A DNA stretch of 39,734 nucleotides from Candidatus Omnitrophota bacterium (lineage in GTDB: Bacteria > Omnitrophota > Gorgyraeia > Zapsychrales > Fredricksoniimonadaceae): contig JAKFXC010000097.1 of the NCBI GenBank assembly GCA_021731625.1, forward strand, positions 1 through 39,734, read 5' to 3'. Below, one piece after another: positions 8,364 to 14,863 of the stretch. The notes beneath the pieces were generated by a model that saw only the letters and a list, made by a program, of their open reading frames with translations, was not told the origin of the DNA and ran no database searches. Position numbers and translations under genes: made by a program. The stretch's first letter is position 1; every line of letters begins with the position of its first letter.

Positions 8364-8677
8364 ATTTTTTCTCCTGCCTTAATTGAATCGGTCGGATCAG
8401 CTGTTATCAAAAATCCATCGCCATTGGTTTTTTTGCTCACCGCGCACACCCATCGTCTCTTGCGCTGAGTTTTATAAAATAAAAAAACATCTTTATCCGC
8501 TTTGCTGCACCGGATTTCTTCGGGATGTTCGAGGGCTGCCTTGTCGTCTTTCTAATGACCGGCCATTATTGGATGCTTTATGCTAATAATAACCTGCCAA
8601 TACGCGCGGCTGACGCGCACATGAAAACCCAGTGGCGTTACGGTATCAAATAAAATATCCTTCGGCGATCGTTGCAT
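8351..8677 (-). pseudogene. DUF4258-like gene with one in-frame stop codon
   Basis: Reading the minus strand from ATG at 8677 gives 108 codons to TAA at 8351, interrupted only by TAG at 8554-8552 (codon 42). The two halves join into one recognisable protein: VRVSRAYWQVIISIKHPIM, then the stop, then KAALEHPEEIR, DVFLFY, RRWVCAVSKK and GDGFLITADPTDSIK, as in the DUF4258 family found upstream of DUF2283 genes. A GAG to TAG change would explain the stop. Its end overlaps the DUF2283 start by 13 bases, the usual coupled arrangement. The halves are otherwise intact, so the mutation is recent, a sequencing error, or a tolerated loss of a toxin-like nuclease. Confidence 0.7.
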
Positions 8678-8836
8678 GAAATTAGAATACCATTATTCGC
8701 AAAGAATTGCCACGATCATGTGGCCATCAAGCCTTTGGAATTGGGCATTGAAATTGTATGGCGATTCCTTAGACTAACTGGTAGCCCCAACGGGATTTCG
8801 CTCCTCTGGAAAATTAAGGTCGCGGATTCAAAATTT
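8678..8836. other. Degenerate spacer between two broken genes
   Basis: This stretch of 159 bases lies between the DUF4258-like pseudogene and the truncated DUF2459 gene. It has short open frames on both strands but none with a recognisable domain or ribosome site. It probably contains the lost 3' part of the DUF2459 gene or sequence that replaced it. I see no RNA gene or clear repeat in it. Confidence 0.3.
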
Positions 8837-9208
8837 CTAATGGAGAATGCGGAAAATTTTGAATATAACCGGGTGTTGGCGGGACCGGGATGGTTGTAGA
8901 GCGCTGCAGAGGTTTGTATCGGTTGATTTATTGCGTCCTAATGTAATCTTTTTGGTTTGATAAAACCCTTTGTCTCCCCAACCGACTTCTAAATACTCGT
9001 AGTCTTTAAAGTCATTACTCTCAGGCCAAAGGTTATTGGGAATATCCGCACGTTTTATTACAAGGCCCGTATGCCAACCGTGGTTCAATACGAAGACATG
9101 TTTTGATGATACTTTATGAGATCGATTGATTTCTGATGACGGAAAAAGTTCAGGGACCGCACGCGCACACCCATAAAGATTTAGTATTAGTAAAATAAAA
9201 ACCAGCAA
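8837..9208 (-). pseudogene. Truncated DUF2459 lipoprotein gene
   Basis: About 85 residues match the start of the DUF2459 family: a lipoprotein-type leader ending in LNLYGC, then VFVLNHGWHTGLVIKRADIP and YLEVGWGDKGFYQ. After the TLG following this motif the frame becomes low-complexity and ends, giving 123 residues against a usual length of roughly 200 or more. The start would be TTG at 9208 and no strong ribosome site is seen. I read it as the 5' part of a decayed gene, next to the broken DUF4258-like gene. Confidence 0.55.
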
Positions 9209-9267
9209 AAAGTGGCGTGAAAAAATGTCGCTACTCCCAATTGTTTTCCTATCCTCAACAAAAAAAC

Positions 9268-9678
9268 CTACCGTAAATAAAACACATTTCTTTTAATTTT
9301 TAATATTACAAGAATAATAAGGTAAGCAATCCACAGGGGTAAGAATATAAAAAAATATACCCACGCACACTTAATTCCCGCAATTCCTTTAATGACTTCG
9401 CTTGCATATTGATCCATATAAATAAAAATTTGGGATAAGACATCAACAAGCGCCAACAAAGAAAGCAAAGCAAGGCTTACATTAGCCATTGTTTTAGTCG
9501 GCAATGTAGTTTTGCGAAGAAGGAATAAATTGATAATAAAAGGTCCTCCAAAATAGACGAATATTCCCAACCCAGAAATATAGGATTGATATTTTTCAGG
9601 CAGGTTATTTATACAAAGCCAGCAAAACAAGGTCGAAAAAATAACTGCCAAATTAATCCAAACCATAGCTTTCTTCAT
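9268..9678 (-). CDS. Small four-helix membrane protein of unknown function
   Basis: A 136-residue protein with four hydrophobic segments at about residues 5-22, 33-53, 64-88 and 107-128. The loops are short and the C-terminal tail is basic (KIKRNVFYLR), suggesting the tail is cytoplasmic. No family is recognised. It lies downstream of tRNA-Glu on the same strand and upstream of the decayed DUF2459 gene, and it is AT-richer than most of the window, which may mean recent transfer together with that patch. Confidence 0.5.
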   Translation of the reverse strand: MKKAMVWINLAVIFSTLFCWLCINNLPEKYQSYISGLGIFVYFGGPFIINLFLLRKTTLPTKTMANVSLALLSLLALVDVLSQIFIYMDQYASEVIKGIAGIKCAWVYFFIFLPLWIAYLIILVILKIKRNVFYLR

Positions 9679-9716
9679 TTTATAACCATAGGTTTCGGTT
9701 CAAACGGAAGGACGAA

Positions 9717-9754
9717 GTTAATTTGAAAAGAGCAAAAGCTCTTTTCAAATTAAC
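9717..9754 (-). terminator. 17-bp perfect palindrome directly after tRNA-Glu
   Basis: Arms at 9717-9733 and 9738-9754 are perfect inverted copies (17 bp) with a four-base loop. The hairpin begins at the base following the tRNA discriminator. The transcript loop is UUUU, but no U-run follows the stem, so it is either an atypical terminator or a processing signal for the tRNA 3' end. Confidence 0.5.
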
Positions 9755-9828
9755 TAGCCCCAACCGGATTTGAACCGGTGTTTTCTGCCTGAGAAGCAGA
9801 CGTCCTGACCAGGCTAGACGATGGGGCC
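9755..9828 (-). tRNA. tRNA-Glu (CTC anticodon)
   Basis: The 74-base gene folds as a full cloverleaf. The acceptor stem pairs GGCCCCA with TGGGGCT (one G-U), the anticodon stem is TCTGC/GCAGA with loop TTCTCAG giving anticodon CTC (reads GAG), and the T arm is ACCGG-TTCAAAT-CCGGT. The discriminator is A and CCA is not encoded. A perfect hairpin follows immediately. Confidence 0.92.
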
Positions 9829-9896
9829 GGAAATGGCATGCGGGCGCAAGCGCAAGAGACATAAAATATAACATAGTTGCGCCGGCGTCAATATAT

Positions 9897-9902
9897 TATA
9901 AT
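9897..9902 (+). promoter_or_regulatory. -10 box upstream of the GDSL gene, likely leaderless mRNA
   Basis: A consensus TATAAT at 9897-9902 lies seven bases before the ATG at 9910, so transcription should start at or next to the ATG. The -35 region is weak (TAGTTG at 9874-9879 with a 17-base spacer). No Shine-Dalgarno sequence is present. Confidence 0.45.
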
Positions 9903-9909
9903 ATACGTC

Positions 9910-10506
9910 ATGGCACACAGAAAACACTGGCTCCTCGTGCCGGCATTGCTGTTATTCATCGGCTGCCAGGCCAAAATCACCAATCACGATTCCAAAGGTA
10001 CATCCATTGTGTGCTTCGGCGACAGCATCACGGCGGGATATGGGGCTGACCCCGGTCAGGATTACCCTTCAATCCTGAAGGGCAAAGTTGCCTTACCCGT
10101 CATCAACGCCGGTGTCCCCGGCGACACCACGGCCACGGCCTTGCGGCGCCTAGACAGCGACGTCTTGGCCCACAACCCCAAAATCGTCATCATCACCTTA
10201 GGGGGCAATGATTTTTTACAGCACGTGCCTAAGTCGGAGACATTAAAGAACATGGAAGCCATCATCAATCAAATCCAGGCCCACGGAGCCATGGTGGTAT
10301 GGGCGACGGTCAAGACCGGATTTTTCTCCGATGGGTATGCGAAAGATTTTGAGCAGATGGCCAAAACGAAACATGTGTTGCTGGTTGCCGACATCCTCAA
10401 AGACATCCTGTTTAACCCGCAGTACAAGTACGACAATATCCACCCCAACAGCGCGGGCTATAAGATCATGGCGGAGCGGATTTACAAAGCCATCCAAGGA
10501 TTTTAA
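9910..10506 (+). CDS. GDSL/SGNH-type esterase, TesA-like lipoprotein
   Basis: A 198-residue SGNH hydrolase related to the multifunctional arylesterase/thioesterase TesA. Motifs in order: GDSITAGYG (block I, nucleophile Ser), Gly in INAGVPGDTT (block II), GGND (block III) and DNIHPNSAGY (block V, with the catalytic Asp and His). The N-terminus (RKHWLLVPALLLFIGC) is a lipoprotein signal, so the enzyme should be lipid-anchored in the envelope. The start at 9910 is preferred over an open frame from 9877 because it gives the signal peptide and sits just after a TATAAT box. It probably hydrolyses esters of lipids or acylated sugars; the substrate is not deducible. Confidence 0.85.
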   Translation: MAHRKHWLLVPALLLFIGCQAKITNHDSKGTSIVCFGDSITAGYGADPGQDYPSILKGKVALPVINAGVPGDTTATALRRLDSDVLAHNPKIVIITLGGNDFLQHVPKSETLKNMEAIINQIQAHGAMVVWATVKTGFFSDGYAKDFEQMAKTKHVLLVADILKDILFNPQYKYDNIHPNSAGYKIMAERIYKAIQGF

Positions 10507-10527
10507 TTTTCCGTCGAGCCGCAGCAG

Positions 10528-10556
10528 TTGCACAAAAGCCGTTTGCCTTGTATAAT
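10528..10556 (+). promoter_or_regulatory. Promoter of the HtrA-like gene
   Basis: TTGCAC at 10528-10533, a 17-base spacer and a consensus TATAAT at 10551-10556. The ATG at 10592 is preceded by AAGGGGG, so this gene has an ordinary leader of about 30 bases with a ribosome binding site. Confidence 0.6.
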
Positions 10557-10591
10557 GGATTTCCACATGGTTCTTAAGAAAGGGGGACGCT

Positions 10592-11527
10592 ATGATCACC
10601 CGCGATTCTGATGAACAATTGCTCGATAGTTATTCCCAAACAGTCAGTGGAGTTTTCGACCGCGCCTCGTCTACAGTCGTTAACATTGATGTCAAACATC
10701 AACGGCAGGGCAGTGGTTCTGGTTTTGTGTTTACCCCGGATGGGTTCATCGTCACCAACAGCCACGTCGTGCATGGGGCCAAGTCCATTTCGGTCACGTT
10801 TCTCGACGGACGAAAAGCCGAGGCCCATTTGATCGGCGATGACCCGCACACCGATTTGGCGGTCATTCACGTGAGCATGCAGGGCTTAAGCTACACCAAG
10901 TTAGGGGATTCTTCGCGTTTGCGCGTGGGGCAAATCGCCATTGCCATCGGAAACCCGTATGGGTTTCAGTGCACGTTAACAGCCGGCGTGATTAGTGCTT
11001 TAGGCCGCTCGATGCGTTCGCAATCCGGGCGCCTGATTGAACAAATCGTGCAAACCGATGCTGCCCTTAACCCGGGTAATTCGGGGGGACCTTTGCTTAA
11101 TAGCGCCGGCGAGGCCGTCGGCGTTAATACGGCGATGATTTTGCCGGCCCAAGGGCTATGTTTTGCCATTCCCTCAAATACGGCGCAATTTATTGTGGCG
11201 GAGCTCATGCATTACGGCCGCATCACCCGGGGTTTTATCGGGATCATGGCGCAGAATGTGCCTTTGCCAACAGGGTTATTCCACGTCGATCAGAATGCCG
11301 TTGAATCCGGAGTGGGCGTGGCTGGTTTTGACAAGAACAGTCCAGCTGCATTGGCGGGTTTGCGCGAGGCGGATGTGATTGTCGCTATGGACGGCCAGTT
11401 GATCAGCAGTATCGATGATTTGCACCGCCTGCTCACCAATCAAGCCATCGGCCACACGTCGGTGCTGACGGTCATCCGCGATTTTGAAAAGATCACCGTG
11501 ACCATTGTCCCGCAATCCAGCAGCTAA
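10592..11527 (+). CDS. HtrA/DegP-like serine protease with PDZ domain
   Basis: A 311-residue trypsin-like protease with the triad His58 (TNSHVV), Asp88 (HTDLAVI) and Ser164 (GNSGGP). A single PDZ domain follows from about residue 210 to the end. Family members degrade or refold damaged proteins. There is no signal peptide or membrane anchor at the N-terminus, unlike most DegP/DegS proteins, so this one is probably cytoplasmic, as in some short HtrA relatives of Gram-positives and candidate phyla. AAGGGGG precedes the ATG. It converges with sixA, whose end is 10 bases away. Confidence 0.88.
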   Translation: MITRDSDEQLLDSYSQTVSGVFDRASSTVVNIDVKHQRQGSGSGFVFTPDGFIVTNSHVVHGAKSISVTFLDGRKAEAHLIGDDPHTDLAVIHVSMQGLSYTKLGDSSRLRVGQIAIAIGNPYGFQCTLTAGVISALGRSMRSQSGRLIEQIVQTDAALNPGNSGGPLLNSAGEAVGVNTAMILPAQGLCFAIPSNTAQFIVAELMHYGRITRGFIGIMAQNVPLPTGLFHVDQNAVESGVGVAGFDKNSPAALAGLREADVIVAMDGQLISSIDDLHRLLTNQAIGHTSVLTVIRDFEKITVTIVPQSSS

Positions 11528-11537
11528 TGCTGCTCGG

Positions 11538-12044
11538 CTAGCGGGTCCGGCGCAGCTGGGAGGGGGTGAGCAACCAGTGTAAAGTGGCGCCTCCGCCGGA
11601 ACCGGAGATTCTTGGGGCGGTCAAAAAGCAGAGCCCGCCTTTTTTTAGTTCAATGGCGATTTGCTGTCGACTAGCCAGCAGAAAAGAAATAAATTGGCTA
11701 AGATGAGGCTCGTGTCCAACCAAGAGGAGTTTACTGGATTTGCGGGCCCGGGCATTGATGGTTTGCACGAGATCGGCGAACGAGGGATCACCGGGAACCA
11801 GCGTTCGGGTATAAATAATTTTAGTTTTTTTGATGTTAAAGACTTTGGCCACAATCTCGGCTGTTTGCCTGGCCCGGACATAAGGGCTGGACAGCAGCGT
11901 CTCAAAGGACAACTCCAGCGATTTCATCCCCTGGGCGATTTCCAGCATTTTAATACGGCCATCTGCCGTGAGCGGCCGTTGGCTGTCGTCTGCGCCGCTG
12001 CCCCGAGGCACGGCAATGGCATGTCTTAAAAAATAGAGTTCCAT
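11538..12044 (-). CDS. sixA: Phosphohistidine phosphatase SixA
   Basis: A 168-residue histidine-phosphatase-superfamily protein. The catalytic RHA motif (Arg7-His8) is at the very N-terminus, SSPYVRARQTAEI follows and the second His is in LLVGHEPHLSQF. This is the SixA layout: short, with no extra domain. SixA removes phosphate from histidine phosphotransfer domains or from PTS proteins. The start at 12044 is fixed by GGGAG six bases upstream and by the motif position. The gene is divergent from the redoxin/copper enzyme gene with only 32 bases between the start codons, so the promoters overlap. It may act on the window's kinase, but nothing here proves it. Confidence 0.82.
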   Translation of the reverse strand: MELYFLRHAIAVPRGSGADDSQRPLTADGRIKMLEIAQGMKSLELSFETLLSSPYVRARQTAEIVAKVFNIKKTKIIYTRTLVPGDPSFADLVQTINARARKSSKLLLVGHEPHLSQFISFLLASRQQIAIELKKGGLCFLTAPRISGSGGGATLHWLLTPSQLRRTR

Positions 12045-12064
12045 ATTTGCTCCCTGGCCAGTAT

Positions 12065-12070
12065 TATACT
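12065..12070 (+). promoter_or_regulatory. -10 box just before the redoxin/copper enzyme start
   Basis: TATACT at 12065-12070 lies six bases before the ATG at 12077, again suggesting a leaderless transcript. No convincing -35 box is visible at 17 bases. The short divergent intergenic gap would have to hold the sixA promoter too. Confidence 0.35.
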
Positions 12071-12076
12071 CCCAGC

Positions 12077-13753
12077 ATGGCTCTAAATCAAAAAGCAAAA
12101 ATTGGTGGGTTCGCTTTGTTGGTGGTCGCGGGCTCGTTATGTGCAGCCGCTGCGCCGGCTGCCCCCAAGGTGAATAATTTTGCTCTGCTTGACCAAACTG
12201 GAAGATTCCACGAGCTGTACTCTCACACCCATAAGAATGCCATTGTTGTAATCGCCCAGGGCAACGGCTGTCCTCTGTTGCGAAAAGCCTATAGTTTTAT
12301 CCGCGAGCTAAATCAAGAATTTGCCCCGCAAGGCGTGGCCTTCTTTATGCTCAATGCCAATCTGCAGGACGAGGCGGAGGCCATTACCCAAGAGGTCGCG
12401 GACTACGGCCTTGACCTGCCTGTCCTGCTCGACCCATCGCAAATCATTTCGGAAAAATTAGGAATCACGCGCACCACCCAAACCTTGGTCATTGATCCGA
12501 AAACTTGGGAGGTTGTTTATGAAGGCACCGTCGATGCGCAGCTGCGGGAAGCACTCGCGGCCAAGTTGGCGCATCAACCCCTACCCGCGTCGACCCCTTT
12601 GATCCAAGGATGCCTGATCAGCCGCACGGAGGCGGGACGGCCAAGGACCTACACGGCTGATGTGGCCCCCATATTGCTTAAGCATTGTGTGCGTTGCCAT
12701 CGCGACGGCGGGATGGCACCGTGGAGCATGAACAACTACGCTAAAGTCAAGGGCTGGAGCGCCATGATCGGTGAAGTTGTGCTTACTCAAAGTATGCCGC
12801 CGTGGCCACAGCTGTCGCCGGCGGAAGTGCGCACCCTTATCCATTGGCTTGACCAAGGGAGTTTAAGGGGGACGGGCCAAGATCCGCTTGAGCGGCTGCC
12901 GCAAAGGGCTCAGAGCGAATGGGCCCTGGGCAAACCAGACCTTATGTTCACCATGCCTAAAGAGGAAGAAATTCCAGCGACGGGAACGGATGATTTCAGG
13001 ACTATTGTGCTGACGGAGCCGGTGCCGCGGGACATTTGGGTGCGGGGTTTTGAATTGCGCTCCAGCAACCCTAAGATTGTGCATCATGCAAATGTGGTGG
13101 CAAGTTTAGCGGAGGTTCAGGCACAGTCCGACGACAATTGGTTCACCGATTCCGGGATGGGGGCAAGGAAGGGTCAAGTGGTATTTGGTTACGCCCCCGG
13201 CAGCGGCGCCTTTGAATTGCCCAGGGATACGGGAATGTTTATGCCTAAAGGTGCCCGGCTGCTGGTGCGCATGCATTATATTCCTTCGGGAAAACCGGAA
13301 AAAGATCTCACGCACCTTGGGATTTATACCCACAAACGCAAACCGGCACATGTTTTGTCCGTGCAAACCATGTTGGACCGGACTTTGAAAATTCCCGCCG
13401 GAGCGGCTGACTTTCTGTTTCAAGGGACTTATGTGTTTCCAAAGAAGGTAGTGCTTTTGGCGGTGACGCCGCACATGCATGTCCGCGGCAAGTCCATGGC
13501 CTTTACCTTAATTTATCCGGACGGCCGTCGGGAACCGCTCTTGTCGGTACCGCGTTATAGATTCCGATGGCAGAGGCAATATATGCTGCAAAAGCCCAAA
13601 ATCTTGCCGGCCGGTACGAAAGTTTTGCTCGAAGCGGTCTATGACAATTCCGCCCAGAATCCTGACAATCCCGATCCTTCCGTTGAGGTGCAATGGGGCC
13701 CAAACAGCGGAGATGAAATGTTCGTGGGGATTCTTTATTACTATGAAAAGTAG
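12077..13753 (+). CDS. Exported redoxin / cytochrome c / copper monooxygenase fusion
   Basis: A 558-residue exported protein with three parts. After the signal peptide (about 1-28), residues 30-165 form a thioredoxin-fold redoxin domain with a single Cys65 in NGCPLLRK. A small c-type heme segment follows with CVRCH at 204-208. Residues from about 285 to the end resemble the type II copper ascorbate-dependent monooxygenase fold: His336-His337, His400, HMH at 466-468 and a Met near the end (GDEM) are the likely ligands of two copper sites. Similar fusions occur in Planctomycetota, Verrucomicrobiota and Acidobacteriota, but I know of no proven reaction. The heme could feed electrons to copper. 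It is a single-gene unit; the open frame extends to 12047, but the signal peptide starts at 12077. Confidence 0.82.
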   Translation: MALNQKAKIGGFALLVVAGSLCAAAAPAAPKVNNFALLDQTGRFHELYSHTHKNAIVVIAQGNGCPLLRKAYSFIRELNQEFAPQGVAFFMLNANLQDEAEAITQEVADYGLDLPVLLDPSQIISEKLGITRTTQTLVIDPKTWEVVYEGTVDAQLREALAAKLAHQPLPASTPLIQGCLISRTEAGRPRTYTADVAPILLKHCVRCHRDGGMAPWSMNNYAKVKGWSAMIGEVVLTQSMPPWPQLSPAEVRTLIHWLDQGSLRGTGQDPLERLPQRAQSEWALGKPDLMFTMPKEEEIPATGTDDFRTIVLTEPVPRDIWVRGFELRSSNPKIVHHANVVASLAEVQAQSDDNWFTDSGMGARKGQVVFGYAPGSGAFELPRDTGMFMPKGARLLVRMHYIPSGKPEKDLTHLGIYTHKRKPAHVLSVQTMLDRTLKIPAGAADFLFQGTYVFPKKVVLLAVTPHMHVRGKSMAFTLIYPDGRREPLLSVPRYRFRWQRQYMLQKPKILPAGTKVLLEAVYDNSAQNPDNPDPSVEVQWGPNSGDEMFVGILYYYEK

Positions 13754-13754
13754 A

Positions 13755-14005
13755 GGACAAAAGTAGGGACAGCGCCCTATTTTTTAAGTTTAACAAATTG
13801 GAGGATCTTTGGGTTAATTTTGAGGCGACTGTTGTCCCGCCAATCAACGTCACCGATTCAGCAACACAGCACCGAAGGTGCGTTGTGTTGCTGGAAATCT
13901 GGCGAAGACTGGCGGAAAAAGACAACCGGAGCCGAAAAGGTAACCCAAAGATTCTCCAATTTCAGTCAACAAATAAGGTAGAGGGCGCTGTCCCTACTTT
14001 TGTCC
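13755..14005. repeat. 251-bp MITE-like palindromic element
   Basis: The ends are 24-bp perfect inverted repeats (13755-13778 and 13982-14005; GGACAAAAGTAGGGACAG in the left arm). Inside, a second pair (AAATTGGAGGATCTTTGGGT near 13794 and its near-perfect inverse near 13941-13964) and a central hairpin around 13860-13892 (AGCAACACAGCACC, GAAG loop) make almost the whole element one long imperfect hairpin. It encodes no protein. It lies two bases after the stop of the copper enzyme gene. This is the form of a non-autonomous transposable element mobilised in trans. Confidence 0.75.
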
Positions 14006-14013
14006 CCCAAAAT

Positions 14014-14049
14014 TTAAGAGCCGCCTCGTGAAACTGAGACGGCTCTTAA
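14014..14049 (-). terminator. Terminator of the pilin gene
   Basis: Inverted arms TTAAGAGCCGCCTC (14014-14027) and GAGACGGCTCTTAA (14036-14049) have one mismatch and an eight-base loop. Read on the minus strand a short T-run (AAATTTT) follows, so it fits an intrinsic terminator after the pilin stop at 14073. Confidence 0.7.
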
Positions 14050-14072
14050 GGTGCAGATTGGTTTGTTATCTC

Positions 14073-14471
14073 TTACGGTACTAAAACCCCGCCAGTACTG
14101 ATGGTCTGGGTCGTCGTGCCGGTTGTACCCACAGTAACCGGTGTCGCGATGAAGGAATAGCTACTGTTGGTGAATGCGCAGGTATACGCATAACCACTGA
14201 TGGTGGTGCCGCAATAGGCGTTATTTAAGAATGCCGGACTTGCCCCCGTTAAGGAGGTAATGTCAATCGGGTAATTGCCATTGTTGGCGGTTGCATAGGA
14301 TTCAGCAGCCGTGGACATGGCCCGCACCGTTGACTTTGCCAACGAATCATTGGCATTGAGTTTTGCCCTGAGCAGGTTAGGGATCGCAATAGCGGCCAAC
14401 AGGGCAATAATCGCCACCACGATCATGATTTCGACTAGCGTGAAGCCTTTGTTACGGATAACTTTTTTCAT
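14073..14471 (-). CDS. Type IV pilin-like protein
   Basis: A 132-residue prepilin. The class III leader MKKVIRNKG is followed by FTLVEIMIVVAIIALLAAIA, with the conserved Glu five residues after the cut site, then PNLLRAK and a small C-terminal head domain rich in Thr, Ser and Gly with two Cys. Prepilin peptidase would cut after Gly9 and methylate Phe10. The start at 14471 is set by AAGGAGAG upstream; the frame is open further but without pilin sequence. It could be a major pilin or a type II secretion-like pseudopilin. It stands alone here, with its own promoter and terminator and no assembly genes nearby. Confidence 0.9.
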   Translation of the reverse strand: MKKVIRNKGFTLVEIMIVVAIIALLAAIAIPNLLRAKLNANDSLAKSTVRAMSTAAESYATANNGNYPIDITSLTGASPAFLNNAYCGTTISGYAYTCAFTNSSYSFIATPVTVGTTGTTTQTISTGGVLVP

Positions 14472-14519
14472 ACGACTCTCCTTTGTATAATGTATGATGT
14501 ATAATAACAAACCGTAACA

Positions 14520-14548
14520 ACTATAGCACATCCCAAAACGGCATACAA
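14520..14548 (-). promoter_or_regulatory. Promoter of the pilin gene
   Basis: On the minus strand: TTGTAT at 14548-14543, a 17-base spacer and TATAGT at 14525-14520, preceded by TGC (extended -10). The predicted start is about 40 bases upstream of the ATG, leaving room for the AAGGAGAG ribosome site. Confidence 0.6.
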
Positions 14549-14673
14549 GAGTCAGAAAGTATATTTTAGGGGGGTTTATACGAAAAGAAATCGCTTTCCA
14601 GAACCCGAGGTTTATGCGTATGCGTAAAACCCTAGATATCTCTATTTTACCCCTGGGGCTGTTTGTACGCTCT

Positions 14674-14863
14674 TGACAGCCCAGGCCACCGGCCAAAGGA
14701 GCCTACGAGGAAGTCAACTCGGCCTACGGCAAGCGATTTTCCATGCACGTATGCCTGGACCCTAATGATGCGGGGCGTATTCACCCTTCCATGGCTGAAG
14801 ATTGGGCTGCGGTTAAGCGAGTGCAGCCCAAAATTGGCATGTTTAGTGTCCTGCTGTTATCTT
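14674..14863 (+). pseudogene. Possible 3' remnant of an unknown gene
   Basis: The gap of 385 bases between the pilin and mutL genes has one stretch that reads like protein on the plus strand: KGAYEEVNSAYGKRFSMHV, then LDPNDAGRIHPSMAEDWAAVK, ending in TAA at 14863. A stop precedes it, no ribosome site is present, and the only ATGs are internal. It overlaps the mutL end slightly. I do not recognise the family and call it a fragment with low certainty. Confidence 0.25.

Noticed and set aside
8552-8554. TAG read as an amino acid (recoding)
   Set aside because: TAG ends other genes here such as mutS, and no genome-wide sign of reassignment is seen, so a nonsense mutation is simpler.
8672-8899. 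Plus-strand open frame of 75 codons in the decayed patch
   Set aside because: Its sequence looks somewhat protein-like, but there is no ribosome site or known domain and it overlaps the truncated DUF2459 gene on the other strand.
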